A stretch of 64,000 nucleotides of DNA from an uncultured Pseudoflavonifractor sp. (GTDB lineage Bacteria > Bacillota > Clostridia > Oscillospirales > Oscillospiraceae), in NCBI GenBank assembly GCA_947425785.1, contig CANEAY010000002.1, positions 62,001 through 126,000 on the forward strand, read 5' to 3'. Below the pieces are notes generated by a model. The model did no database searches, was not told where the DNA came from, and was given only the letters and a program-made list of their open reading frames with translations. Each line of letters begins with the position of its first letter. The stretch's first letter is position 1. This document shows positions 48,389 to 56,619 of this stretch, piece after piece. The position numbers were made by a program, and so were the translations under genes.

Positions 48389-49315
48389 TCAGGTCAGGCT
48401 AAAGGCTGCGATGGCCACGAAGAGCAGAATGGTGCAGAGGGTATGGACGGAGAGACTGGTGGAGATGTACTTTCCTTCCTCTCCCACGTCGGCAAAGAGA
48501 GGGATAATGAAGGGGGCGGGGAGGGCGTAGAGGATCATAAGGGCAATTTGGAGCCCCTTGTCATAGGGGACGATGCGAAAGGTGATGAAGCTGACAGCCG
48601 CCAGCAGTACCGCCATCAGCGCCAGACGGCACACCACAGTGACGGCCACGGGTTTCAAAAGGGACTTGTCCAGCTCCAGCTCGTAGCCCACCACCAGGAG
48701 CACCAGGGCGCTGGTGGGGGCGGTGATGGCGGAGATGACCCCGGTAACAAGGCCGGCAGCGGGACCGGCGAGCACCCACTGCCCCACGCCCAGAGCCCCT
48801 AGAAGGATGCCCAGAGCCATGCCGATACAGCACTTGTTGGTGACCATGTTCTTCAAAAGACCTTTGGCCGTGGGCTTCTGGCCGTCGGTGAGGGAGAGAA
48901 GGCCCAGGAAGGCGGTGTAGGCAAAGACGGTCTGGCCCAAGTCCACGGCGGCAAAGCCGGATTGCTCTCCCATAAGGACGCCGTAGAGGGCGTAGCCCAG
49001 CATGCCGCCCTCGGCACTGGCCAGGAGGAAGGGGAAGAACTTGCCGTGAGCGCCCACCAGCTTCCGCAGGGCGAAGCCCGCAGCCAAGGCGGCGGCAAAG
49101 CCGGCGTAGACCAGCACAAAGAGCAAGACTACGGTGGGGGAGTAGTGGGCGGTGAAGAAGGCGTTGAAGAGCACCACGGGCAGGCACACGTCTCCCACCA
49201 CCGACTTCAGGCCCGCCAGGCCCTTCATATCAAAGATCTGCTTTTTCCGGCACAGTGCGCCCAGCAGGAGCAGCACCACGATGGGCAGTACCATTTGCAG
49301 CACTTGCAGTGCCAT
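48389..49315 (-). CDS. AEC-family (auxin efflux carrier-type) transporter
   Basis: A 308-residue membrane protein with ten predicted transmembrane helices in two five-helix halves, typical of the AEC family that exports or exchanges organic acids such as malate. The N terminus VLQMVLPIVVLLLLGALCRKKQIFDMKGLAGLKSVVGDVCLPVVLFNAF shows the conserved Leu-Pro motif of helix 2, and ALPAPFIIPLFADVGEE the equivalent of helix 8-9. It is followed closely by the TetR-type regulator gene. The substrate is unknown. Confidence 0.9.
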   Translation of the reverse strand: MALQVLQMVLPIVVLLLLGALCRKKQIFDMKGLAGLKSVVGDVCLPVVLFNAFFTAHYSPTVVLLFVLVYAGFAAALAAGFALRKLVGAHGKFFPFLLASAEGGMLGYALYGVLMGEQSGFAAVDLGQTVFAYTAFLGLLSLTDGQKPTAKGLLKNMVTNKCCIGMALGILLGALGVGQWVLAGPAAGLVTGVISAITAPTSALVLLVVGYELELDKSLLKPVAVTVVCRLALMAVLLAAVSFITFRIVPYDKGLQIALMILYALPAPFIIPLFADVGEEGKYISTSLSVHTLCTILLFVAIAAFSLT

Positions 49316-49340
49316 GAGACATCAGCCTCCTTCATATCAT

Positions 49341-49376
49341 AAAAGGGGAGGGAGACCTTCCTGTCTCCCTCCCCCG
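49341..49376 (-). terminator. Terminator after lsrF
   Basis: GGGGAGGGAGAC and GTCTCCCTCCCC form a 12-base-pair stem around a six-base loop. On the minus strand it ends in CCCCTTTTATG. It closes the lsr operon. Confidence 0.85.
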
Positions 49377-49389
49377 GCTCACGCTTGAC

Positions 49390-50274
49390 TTACTTGCTGT
49401 GGGTGGCGTCCTGGAAGAACTCCAGAGCCTCCTTGTCGGTGGCGCCCTTGTGGACGATCATGGAGACCGCCTGGGCCATCTCGACAGGATGGTTGCTCTG
49501 GAAGATATTGCGGCCCATGTCCACGCCGTGGGCGCCCTTCTGAATGACACCGTAGGCCAGCTTCAGGGCATCGGGCTCGGAGAGTTTCTTGCCGCCGGCC
49601 ACCACGATGGGTACCGGGCAGGCGGCCACGACCTCTTCAAAGTTCTCGCAGTCGTAGGTCTTGACGATCTGGACGCCCATTTCGGCGATGATGCGGGTGG
49701 CCAGCTTAAAGAACTTGTCGGTGCGGGCCATGTCCTTACCCACGGCGCACACGCCCATGGTGGGGATGGAGTAGCGCATACCGGCGTTGATGACACGGCT
49801 CAGGTTGTCGATGCTGGAGAGCTGGCCGTCGCCGCCGATGAAGGTCTGCACGGCCATGCAGTCGGCGTTCATGCGGATGGCGTCCTCAATATCCACGGCC
49901 ACCACCTCGTGGCTCAAGTCGTCCTGGAGCATGGAGGAGCCGGAGGTGACCCGCAGGGCCACGCTCTTGGTCAGCTCGGGGGGGACGCAGGTGCGGATGG
50001 CGCCCCGGGTGCCCATGAAGCAGTCCACATAGGGAGCCAGCTGGGGCAGGAGCAGATCCAGCCGCTCCAGGCCCGCGGTGGAGCCCATAAAGTAGCCGTG
50101 GTCGAAGGCGAACATCACGGTGTTGCCGCTTTCGGGATCAAAAATGTTGGCCATATGCTTCTTCATGCCCCAGTCCAGGCTGTTGATGCCCTTGAGGTAG
50201 AAGCCCTTTTGATTGGCGAAGGGAACACCTACGTGATAATCCTTGGAAACTTTCAGACCGTCCAGATCAGCCAT
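49390..50274 (-). CDS. lsrF: LsrF, thiolase/aldolase of the AI-2 degradation pathway
   Basis: A 294-residue class I aldolase-fold enzyme. LsrF transfers the acetyl group of 3-hydroxy-5-phosphooxypentane-2,4-dione to CoA, the last step of phospho-AI-2 breakdown. Features: LDWGMKKHMANIFDPESGNTVMFAFDHGYFMGSTAGLE, GTRGAIRTCVPPELTKSVALRVTSGSSML, MGVCAVGKDMARTDKFFKLATRIIAEMGVQIVKTYDC with the Schiff-base Lys in VKTY, and IVVAGGKKLSE. The length and motifs match E. coli LsrF. The chosen start (MADLDGLKVSKDYH) has AAAAGGAGGATATAATC upstream. It follows lsrB after a structured gap and is the last gene of the operon. Confidence 0.95.
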   Translation of the reverse strand: MADLDGLKVSKDYHVGVPFANQKGFYLKGINSLDWGMKKHMANIFDPESGNTVMFAFDHGYFMGSTAGLERLDLLLPQLAPYVDCFMGTRGAIRTCVPPELTKSVALRVTSGSSMLQDDLSHEVVAVDIEDAIRMNADCMAVQTFIGGDGQLSSIDNLSRVINAGMRYSIPTMGVCAVGKDMARTDKFFKLATRIIAEMGVQIVKTYDCENFEEVVAACPVPIVVAGGKKLSEPDALKLAYGVIQKGAHGVDMGRNIFQSNHPVEMAQAVSMIVHKGATDKEALEFFQDATHSK

Positions 50275-50365
50275 GATTATATCCTCCTTTTTCAATAAAA
50301 ACAATATAAAACGAAGTATTTTTTCTTTTTGCGGGCATTTTGGCCCGAAAAAGAGGGCCTCCGTT

Positions 50366-50430
50366 CCCGAAAACGCGCCGGAATGACCGGCGCGCTTTCG
50401 GGAGCGGGCGGGGCAGAGCCCCGCCGCTCC
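50366..50430 (-). other. Two strong hairpins between lsrB and lsrF
   Basis: On the minus strand, GGAGCGG-CGGGGC...GCCCCGCCCGCTCC (50401-50430) is followed by CCCGAAAgCGCGCCGG...CCGGCGCGTTTTCGGG (50366-50402). Neither has a T-run after it, so they resemble processing or stabiliser structures that would raise lsrB message over lsrF. Together they occupy most of the 198-base gap; no ORF is seen in it. Confidence 0.6.
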
Positions 50431-50472
50431 TGTCCTCAATCGGGGGAGACTGAGGAAAACAAGGAGAACAAA

Positions 50473-51621
50473 TTAGAAATCGTAGTCGTTCATGTTCTCG
50501 GCGGTGAAGACGGCACGCTCGGGCAGCAGCACCACGCCGTTGTTGGAGGCGGCGGTGGAGGCGCCGGCAGCGATGGAGTCGTTGGCCAGAACCTCGCAGG
50601 AGCCGATGCCGGGGATGTCGATGGTGTCGCCCACGACGACCTCATTGCCGGCGGCCAGGTAAGCGGCCACGTAGCAGCCCATGGCGCCCTGCACGCCGCA
50701 GTCCCACAGGCCCCAGTTGTAGAGCACGTCAGCCTCACGGTAGGGCTTGATGGCGTTGGGGGTGGCGAAGCCGGTGATGGTCACGTCAGCCTTGGTCAGG
50801 CCCTTCTTCTGGGCAGCCTCCAGCTGGCCGGGAAGAGCGGTGGAGTCGTTGCAGATGATGAGGTCGATGTCGGCATGGGCGTCCAGAACGGCCTCGCCCA
50901 CGGTGACGGACTTTTCAGCGTCCTGCTCGGAGTAGTAGTTGTCGGGCTGGACGTTGACCCAGTTGGGATACTTCTCCTTGATGATCTTCTCGCCCTCGAC
51001 CTGCCAGGAGTTCTGGTCAGTGACGGTGGCCTGAGAGTAGTGCCAGGCGTACTTGACCTCGTCCTTCTCAGGATCCACGCCCCGATCCTTCAGACCGGCA
51101 ATGGACATGTCCACCAGCATCTGGCCCAGAACCTCAGGAGTGCCCTGAGAGACCATGAGGGCACGATCCTCGGTGTTGGAGTCGGAGTCCCAGGTGGTGA
51201 CCACGATCCCGGCGGCGGCAGCCTCCTTCAGGGCGTCAGACACACCGGCGGCGTCCACGGTGGAGATGCAGATGGCGTCAACGCCCTTGGAGATGGCGTC
51301 GTTGATGCAGGCCACCTGGTCAGCCACGGTGGCGTTGGGGGAGCCGATGTAATCCACGGTCATGCCCCAATCCTTGGCCTTGGCCTGGGCGCCCTGGTTG
51401 GCGACCTCAAAGAAGGCGTTGCCGCTGACCTTGGGGATGAAGGCGACGACCTTGCCCTCCACGCTGCCGCCGGCGGGAGCGGGATCGGCGGCCTGGGACT
51501 GGGCGGGCTCAGCGGCCTTGCTCTCAACGGGAGCAGGGGTGCTGGTGGTGCCGCCGCCACAGGCGGCCAGAGACAGGGTCATGCTAAGAGCGAGGAACAG
51601 TGCGAGACTTTTCTTTTTCAT
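50473..51621 (-). CDS. lsrB: LsrB-like autoinducer-2 binding lipoprotein
   Basis: A 382-residue binding protein with signal MKKKSLALFLALSMTLSLAAC and lipobox LAAC, followed by a Pro/Ala linker (residues about 25-55). The mature domain matches LsrB: VVAFIPKVSGNAFFEVANQGAQ (ligand Lys), TTWDSDSNTED (Asp), ATVTDQNSWQ (Asp-Gln), DLIICNDSTALPG, GFATPNAIKPYREADV and LWDCGVQGAMGCYVAAYLAAG, ending VLLPERAVFTAENMNDYDF. Against the recalled enterobacterial sequence, the residues equivalent to Pro220 and Ala222 appear to be Asn and Ser, as in clostridial variants. It should capture AI-2 outside the membrane. It precedes lsrF and follows the two permease genes. Confidence 0.93.
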   Translation of the reverse strand: MKKKSLALFLALSMTLSLAACGGGTTSTPAPVESKAAEPAQSQAADPAPAGGSVEGKVVAFIPKVSGNAFFEVANQGAQAKAKDWGMTVDYIGSPNATVADQVACINDAISKGVDAICISTVDAAGVSDALKEAAAAGIVVTTWDSDSNTEDRALMVSQGTPEVLGQMLVDMSIAGLKDRGVDPEKDEVKYAWHYSQATVTDQNSWQVEGEKIIKEKYPNWVNVQPDNYYSEQDAEKSVTVGEAVLDAHADIDLIICNDSTALPGQLEAAQKKGLTKADVTITGFATPNAIKPYREADVLYNWGLWDCGVQGAMGCYVAAYLAAGNEVVVGDTIDIPGIGSCEVLANDSIAAGASTAASNNGVVLLPERAVFTAENMNDYDF

Positions 51622-51680
51622 GATTGCGTACCTCCTGTTTTTATATCATATTCAGGGGCCTTTGCCCCGGAATATCAGGG

Positions 51681-52727
51681 TTATCGGGCGCCTGCGGCGT
51701 CCTTTTTGCGCAGTTTGCCCACCTTGGCGATGACCGCCGGATTACTGGCCACGGCCCGGCCCACGACCACCACCACCAGCAGCAAGCCGATGGGGATATC
51801 CAGATACTGCTTGTTGATATTGAAGCACAGGGGCATACCGAAACGCACCAGGCCAATGATGATGGCAGCCAAGGCGGTGCCGATGACGCTTCCCTTGCCG
51901 CCGGTGGACAGGGTGCCGCCCAACACACAGGCGGTGATGATGCTCATGGTCAGCGTGCTGCCATGACTGGGCAGGGCGGTATTGCTGAATTGAGAGGTCA
52001 TAAACACACCGGTGATCCCGGCGGCGATGCCGCTCAAAATGTAGGTGGACATGATGACAGCCCGGGAGTTGACGCCGGAATACTCTGCAGCGCTGGGATT
52101 GACGCCCACCAGATAGATCTTCCTGCCGTACTTGCTCCGGTGGAGCAGGATATAGGCGATGAGGAGCATCACCAAAAACAGGATGATCTGCAAAGGAATC
52201 ACACCAAAGAGCTTGGTCTTGGTAAAAGCCCGGAAGGACTCGGACTCGATGCTCAGGCCCTTATACATCTCCGTACTGGACAGGCTGGCCACCAGCAGGG
52301 CAAGGCCGGAGTAGAGGAAAGACCCACCTAAGGTGACCACCATGGCCTGAACCCGGCAGTAGGCCACGAAGAAGCCGCTCAAGGCGCCGCAGCATCCGGC
52401 CACGATAACGGCCAGTACCACTGCCACCCAAACATTGAGCCCCAGCTCCTGCCAGAGGATGCCGATGACGATGGAGGTCAGGCCGACGATAGATCCGGCC
52501 TGAATATCGATGCCGCCGGTGATCATGACGAAGGTGACAAAAATGGAGATAAAACAGATGGGCAAAAAGTCGTTGGAGGCATTGAGGAGCAAAGACACCC
52601 GCAAAAACTTGGAGTTCTTCATGCCAAAGATGATAAACTCGGCTATCAGCACGATGACCAGGAACATATTCCAACCGAAGTTGGGCCCTTTGGTCAGACC
52701 GCCCAGGGAGAAGCTGCGCTTTTTCAC
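51681..52727 (-). CDS. lsrD: AI-2 ABC transporter permease (LsrD-like)
   Basis: A 348-residue permease of the ribose/AI-2 branch with nine or ten transmembrane helices. LICFISIFVTFVMITGGIDIQAGSIVGLTSIVIGI is the family's GGIDLS-like motif, and TACVLGGTLSTGGKGSVIGTALAAI the second. LsrD and LsrC are homologous and cannot be told apart with certainty; the assignment follows gene order relative to lsrB. Its stop-start junction with the LsrC-like gene overlaps (ATGA), indicating coupling. The final residues KVGKLRKKDAAGAR are basic and cytoplasmic. Confidence 0.85.
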   Translation of the reverse strand: MKKRSFSLGGLTKGPNFGWNMFLVIVLIAEFIIFGMKNSKFLRVSLLLNASNDFLPICFISIFVTFVMITGGIDIQAGSIVGLTSIVIGILWQELGLNVWVAVVLAVIVAGCCGALSGFFVAYCRVQAMVVTLGGSFLYSGLALLVASLSSTEMYKGLSIESESFRAFTKTKLFGVIPLQIILFLVMLLIAYILLHRSKYGRKIYLVGVNPSAAEYSGVNSRAVIMSTYILSGIAAGITGVFMTSQFSNTALPSHGSTLTMSIITACVLGGTLSTGGKGSVIGTALAAIIIGLVRFGMPLCFNINKQYLDIPIGLLLVVVVVGRAVASNPAVIAKVGKLRKKDAAGAR

Positions 52728-53746
52728 TGCTCCCCACCTCCCTTCTCCACACCGGCCGTGGCTGTTCTGGCGACAAGCCGGGCGTGGCGGTTATTCACAG
52801 CGGAGCGGTGCTGCATCAGAGCGTCCAGAACGACGATAATAAGCAGCACGATACCGGTGATCACGTTATCATAATAGCTGGAGAGCTTCATGAACACCAG
52901 CAGATAGCTGATAGAGGACATGATAATGGCGCCCACAGCGGCACCCACCACACTGCCCAAGCCGCCGGAGAGGGAGATGCCTCCCAACACGCAGGCAGCC
53001 ACGGCCTTCATCTCATAGCCATTGCCCGAAAGGGAGGTGACCTGACCGGCCCGGGAGCAGAAGAGGATGCCTGCCACAGCGGCCAGGATGCCGCAGATGA
53101 CGTAGGCCAGCACCTTTGTCCGGGTGGCGGGGATACCCACCAGATCGGCACCGCCGGCGTTGTCGCCCACGGCGATGAAATAGCGCCCTCGCTTGGTGCG
53201 GCTCATAAGGAGCTGGATCACAGCCACCAATACCACTGTGCAGCAGAAGAAAACAGTCAGAGGGCCCACTACGGACTTGGAGGACAGATTCTTAAAGGCG
53301 ACAGGTACATCGGTGACCTGCTTGGTTCCCACCATCAGGAACATCATTCCCCGGAGCACGCCGTTTGTGCCCAGAGTAAAGATGAGGGAGGGGATCTTCA
53401 TTACCGCTACGCCCCAGCCGTTGATAAGACCTACGATGATGCCGATGATGAGACCGAAGAGAAAAGCCTTGATCCAGCTCTCGCCGTTTTGCATCATAGT
53501 TCCCACCACGGCGGCCACCAGGCCCAGGTTGGAGCCTACGGAGACGTCGATCTCACCGATGAGAATGGTGAAGGCCATGCCCACGGCCACCAGTATGTAG
53601 ACGATAGCGCCATTGAAGCAGGCAGCTATGTTTTCTCCGCCCCGGAGGAAGTCGGGATTTATTACACCAACTACGAGGAATAGGGCGACAAGGAAGAGGA
53701 ATGCGGTCATCTCTCTCGCTTTAAAGAGCTTTTTCACACCATTCAC
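52724..53746 (-). CDS. lsrC: AI-2 ABC transporter permease (LsrC-like)
   Basis: A 340-residue permease homologous to the preceding LsrD-like protein. Motifs: FTILIGEIDVSVGSNLGLVAAVVGTMM (variant of the GGIDLS signature), GWGVAVMKIPSLIFTLGTNGVLRGMM, and AACVLGGISLSGGLGSVVGAAVGAI. A basic C-terminal tail (QHRSAVNNRHARLVARTATA) is cytoplasmic. It overlaps both neighbours by four bases (ATGA at 53743 and 52724), so lsrA, lsrC and lsrD are translationally coupled. It forms the channel with LsrD. Confidence 0.85.
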   Translation of the reverse strand: MNGVKKLFKAREMTAFLFLVALFLVVGVINPDFLRGGENIAACFNGAIVYILVAVGMAFTILIGEIDVSVGSNLGLVAAVVGTMMQNGESWIKAFLFGLIIGIIVGLINGWGVAVMKIPSLIFTLGTNGVLRGMMFLMVGTKQVTDVPVAFKNLSSKSVVGPLTVFFCCTVVLVAVIQLLMSRTKRGRYFIAVGDNAGGADLVGIPATRTKVLAYVICGILAAVAGILFCSRAGQVTSLSGNGYEMKAVAACVLGGISLSGGLGSVVGAAVGAIIMSSISYLLVFMKLSSYYDNVITGIVLLIIVVLDALMQHRSAVNNRHARLVARTATAGVEKGGGEQ

Positions 53747-55275
53747 GCCTCCTTCGCCCCCTCTCCTACAATGCCGAAGGCCGCGGCCATCAGGTTGTCC
53801 TGGTTGATCTCTTCCTTCTGGAACTCCGCGTTGATGCGGCCCTGGTACATGGTCACTGCCCGGTCGGCCAGCTCAACGATCTCCTCCATGTCGCTGGAGA
53901 TGAGCAGGACGGAGACTCCCTGCTCCCGGAGCTGGTGGATGATGCTGTACACATCGCCGCGGGCGGCGGCGTCAATGCCGCGGGTTGGCTCGTCCAGGAT
54001 GACGATGCCCGGCTCGGTGGCCAGAGAGCGGCCAATGACGATCTTCTGCTGATTGCCGCCGGAGAGGCTGCCGGTGAGCTGATCGTGGCCGGTGACTTTT
54101 GTGCGGAAGTTCTGGACGTACCGCTCGGTGATGTCATACTCCTGCCGGCGATCCAGCAGGAACTTGCCCAGCGTTCCGCCGAAAAGGCTGGCACTGGTGG
54201 TGTTGGCGGAGACGTCACAAATTTTGAACAGACCGTTGAGGTGCCGATCCTCGGGGACATAGTTGAGACCGGCGGCGATGACCTGCCGGGTCTTCTGGCC
54301 GGTAATGTCCTGGCCCTTGAGGAGGACTTTGCCCCCCAGGACTTTGTCCATACCAAAAATAGTGGTGGCCATCTCGGTACGGCCCGCGCCCACTACGCCG
54401 GCCACGCCCAGGATCTCGCCGGGCCAGACCTTGAGGCTGATGTGGTCAAAACCGTAGCCGCTGAAGTCCTGGAGCTCCAGGACGGGCTGGGTGGAGTAAT
54501 CCACCGGCTTGGCGGCGATGGCCTCCTTGTGGGCACCCTCCTCTGCGTCGGGGGGGAGAAGGCCCTTGACCAGATCTTCGCGGGTGAAGTTGGCCACGGG
54601 GCCCTGGATGGTGATGGTGCCGTCCCGCATGATGGCCACGTGGGTGGAGATGTCGAAGACCTCCGCCAGACGGTGGGTGATGTAGATGATGCCGATGCCC
54701 TTTTCCCGCAGGTCGTTGACCACCTTAAAAAGGCTCTTGACTTCATCGAAGGTGAGGGCGGAGGTGGGCTCATCCAGAATGAGGAGCCGGGCGTGGCGGA
54801 GGATGCCCCGGAGGATCTCCACCAGCTGCTGCTCGGCGATGGACAGGCTGTTGGCTTTCCGGCCCAGATCCAGGTTCCAGCCGATCTCCGCCATGGTGTC
54901 CACCAACTCTTTGTGGAGCTCGGCCTTGCTCTTGTCAAAGCCGATGACGATGTTTTCTTCCACCGTCATGTTGGGGAAGAGGAGAGGCTCCTGGGGCACC
55001 ATGTAGATTCCCTGGGCCAGAGCGTCGGAGGTGCGGTTCATGGCGACGGCCTGGCCGTTGATGGACAGCTCGCCGCTGTCATGGGTGTAAATGCCCATGA
55101 TGATCTTCATTAAGGTAGACTTGCCCGCGCCGTTGCCGCCGATCAGCGCCAGCACCTCTCCCGGCATGATGTCAAGGTCGATGCCCTTGAGCACGGCGTT
55201 CAGGCCGAAGGATTTATAGATGCTTCGCACCGAGAGCAGGGGCACTGCTTTTCCCGCGGTCTCGTTGGTTCCCAC
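53743..55275 (-). CDS. lsrA: AI-2 ABC transporter ATP-binding protein (LsrA)
   Basis: A 510-residue ATPase with two fused nucleotide-binding domains, as in RbsA and LsrA. The first domain has GGNGAGKSTLMKIIMGIYT, SIAEQQLVEILRGIL, LLILDEPTSALT and YITHRLAEVF. The second has VAGVVGAGRTEMATTIFG (degenerate Walker A), SGGNQQKIVIGRSLATEPGIVILDEPTRGID. The best start is a GTG at 55275 (GTNETAGKAVPLLSVRSIYKSFG), five bases after GGGGGAG; an ATG 23 codons upstream lies past the operator-like palindrome and lacks a site. It is first in the operon lsrA-lsrC-lsrD-lsrB-lsrF. Confidence 0.93.
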   Translation of the reverse strand: MGTNETAGKAVPLLSVRSIYKSFGLNAVLKGIDLDIMPGEVLALIGGNGAGKSTLMKIIMGIYTHDSGELSINGQAVAMNRTSDALAQGIYMVPQEPLLFPNMTVEENIVIGFDKSKAELHKELVDTMAEIGWNLDLGRKANSLSIAEQQLVEILRGILRHARLLILDEPTSALTFDEVKSLFKVVNDLREKGIGIIYITHRLAEVFDISTHVAIMRDGTITIQGPVANFTREDLVKGLLPPDAEEGAHKEAIAAKPVDYSTQPVLELQDFSGYGFDHISLKVWPGEILGVAGVVGAGRTEMATTIFGMDKVLGGKVLLKGQDITGQKTRQVIAAGLNYVPEDRHLNGLFKICDVSANTTSASLFGGTLGKFLLDRRQEYDITERYVQNFRTKVTGHDQLTGSLSGGNQQKIVIGRSLATEPGIVILDEPTRGIDAAARGDVYSIIHQLREQGVSVLLISSDMEEIVELADRAVTMYQGRINAEFQKEEINQDNLMAAAFGIVGEGAKEA

Positions 55276-55302
55276 TCGGACTCCCCCAATCCCTTTCAGA
55301 AT

Positions 55303-55318
55303 GGTAACAAATGTTACC
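55303..55318. promoter_or_regulatory. Palindrome in the lsrA leader, candidate LsrR operator
   Basis: GGTAACA-AA-TGTTACC is a perfect 7-2-7 inverted repeat between the lsrA promoter and start codon. Its core CAAATGTT recurs inverted as AACATTTG in the lsrR promoter region (about 55581-55588), which suggests that LsrR binds both. LsrR represses lsr genes until phospho-AI-2 releases it. Confidence 0.68.
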
Positions 55319-55344
55319 GAATGAGTCTTTTTGTTTCCTCTCAT

Positions 55345-55373
55345 ATCATAAAGTCTTTTTCCCTGTTTGTCAA
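55345..55373 (-). promoter_or_regulatory. lsrACDBF promoter
   Basis: Minus-strand TTGACA (55368-55373), 17 bases, TATGAT (55345-55350). It diverges from the lsrR promoter; the region between is AT-rich and holds no ORF. Confidence 0.8.
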
Positions 55374-55540
55374 CTGGACAGAGGGGCTTCCGACCCCTGC
55401 CTTTTCTTGAAATGCCGTCAAAAAACCGACTTCAAAGGCCTGTAAAGACCTGCTTTTTATGTGATATATACAATTTTTGGCGGAGAATTTTGTCGCTTTC
55501 CCCGAAATTCAAAAATGAGCCCAAATTCCACCGCTTTCAT
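55374..55540. other. AT-rich divergent control region of the lsr locus
   Basis: This 167-base stretch between the two divergent promoters carries no credible gene. It includes a TGTGATATATACAA segment (about 55460) that could be a regulator site. Together with the flanking promoters and leaders the gene-free interval runs from 55276 to 55631. Confidence 0.6.
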
Positions 55541-55570
55541 TTGACAGTGAGAAGGGACTGGTGCTATACT
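55541..55570 (+). promoter_or_regulatory. lsrR promoter
   Basis: TTGACA (55541-55546), 18 bases, TATACT (55565-55570), 61 bases before the lsrR ATG. It may drive lsrR-lsrK-cupin-AllA-like as one unit. Confidence 0.72.
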
Positions 55571-55631
55571 ATAGACGAACAACATTTGACGAGTGGAAAA
55601 ACTTTTGTTTGCGCATTTGGGAGTATTCTGT

Positions 55632-56582
55632 ATGGATGAAAGATTGGATAAGATCGATAAGCTGGACTACGAGCACATTTTGATGGTGAAGGCGGTCTGG
55701 TACTATTATATTGAAAGCTACACCCAGCAGAACATTTCCAAACTGCTGGGCGTGAGCCGCTCTAAGGTCATCAGCCTGCTGGAGCGGGCCAGGCAGACTG
55801 GGGTGATCCAGTTCAATGTCCGGCAGGAGAGCAGCCGCCGGATGCAGGTGGAGCAGGATATGATCGCCCGGTTTGGCCTCAGCGATGCCTTTATTGTTCC
55901 CGGGGCCTCCACTCTGACCTCGCCCAACGAGAGCATTGCCCAGGCGGCGGCCATGTACATCCTGCGCCGGGCGGAGGACAACGCCTTTATCAACATGGGC
56001 TATGGCGACACCACCAGCCGCATCCTGAACCATCTGGCCACGGCGGCGGAGTCGCCGCTGAATGTGGTGAGTCTTACCGGCGGTGTGAACTACTACCTGC
56101 CCAACACCCGTTCCAATGTGTTCAACGCCCGGCTCTATCTGATCCCGTCGCCGCTGCTGCTTTCCGGCGGGGAGCTGCGGCAGTCCCTGCGGCAGGAGCC
56201 CGATGTGGAGGAGATCTTCCGCATGATACCGCTGTCCAGCATGAGCGTGGTGGGCATCGGCAGTATGAACGACCAGGCTACCATTATGAAAAACGGCATC
56301 CTCAACCAGAATGACTTTACCTTCCTCAAAATGCAGGGAGCGGTGGGAGATGTGCTGAGCCACTTCTTTGACAAGAACGGCGACCCCATTTCCATCAGCC
56401 TGGAGGATCGGCTCATGTCCACCCCCCTGGAAGAACTGCGGAAGCTGGACAATGTCATCGGCGTGGCCGGAGGAGTCAGGAAGGCGGAGGCCATCCTGGC
56501 AGCCCTTCGGGGCGGGTACCTGGATGTGCTCATCACCGATGAGGACACGGCCAAGCTCCTGCTGGAGGCGGCGGAACCGTAA
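55632..56582 (+). CDS. lsrR: LsrR-like transcriptional regulator (SorC family)
   Basis: A 316-residue SorC/DeoR-type regulator: an N-terminal helix-turn-helix (LMVKAVWYYYIESYTQQNISKLLGVSRSKVISLLERARQTGVIQF, about residues 15-60) and a C-terminal sugar-phosphate-sensing domain (INMGYGDTTSRILNHLA, VSLTGGVNYYL, VVGIGSMND). The end GVRKAEAILAALRGGYLDVLITDEDTAKLLL is typical. In enterobacteria LsrR represses lsr operons and is released by phospho-AI-2. The ATG at 55632 has TTGGGAG upstream; a GTG at 55593 is less likely. It diverges from the transporter operon and precedes the kinase gene by 37 bases. Confidence 0.92.
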   Translation: MDERLDKIDKLDYEHILMVKAVWYYYIESYTQQNISKLLGVSRSKVISLLERARQTGVIQFNVRQESSRRMQVEQDMIARFGLSDAFIVPGASTLTSPNESIAQAAAMYILRRAEDNAFINMGYGDTTSRILNHLATAAESPLNVVSLTGGVNYYLPNTRSNVFNARLYLIPSPLLLSGGELRQSLRQEPDVEEIFRMIPLSSMSVVGIGSMNDQATIMKNGILNQNDFTFLKMQGAVGDVLSHFFDKNGDPISISLEDRLMSTPLEELRKLDNVIGVAGGVRKAEAILAALRGGYLDVLITDEDTAKLLLEAAEP

Positions 56583-56619
56583 GACTATCACACTTTTATA
56601 TATTTAGGGGGTATTCGGT

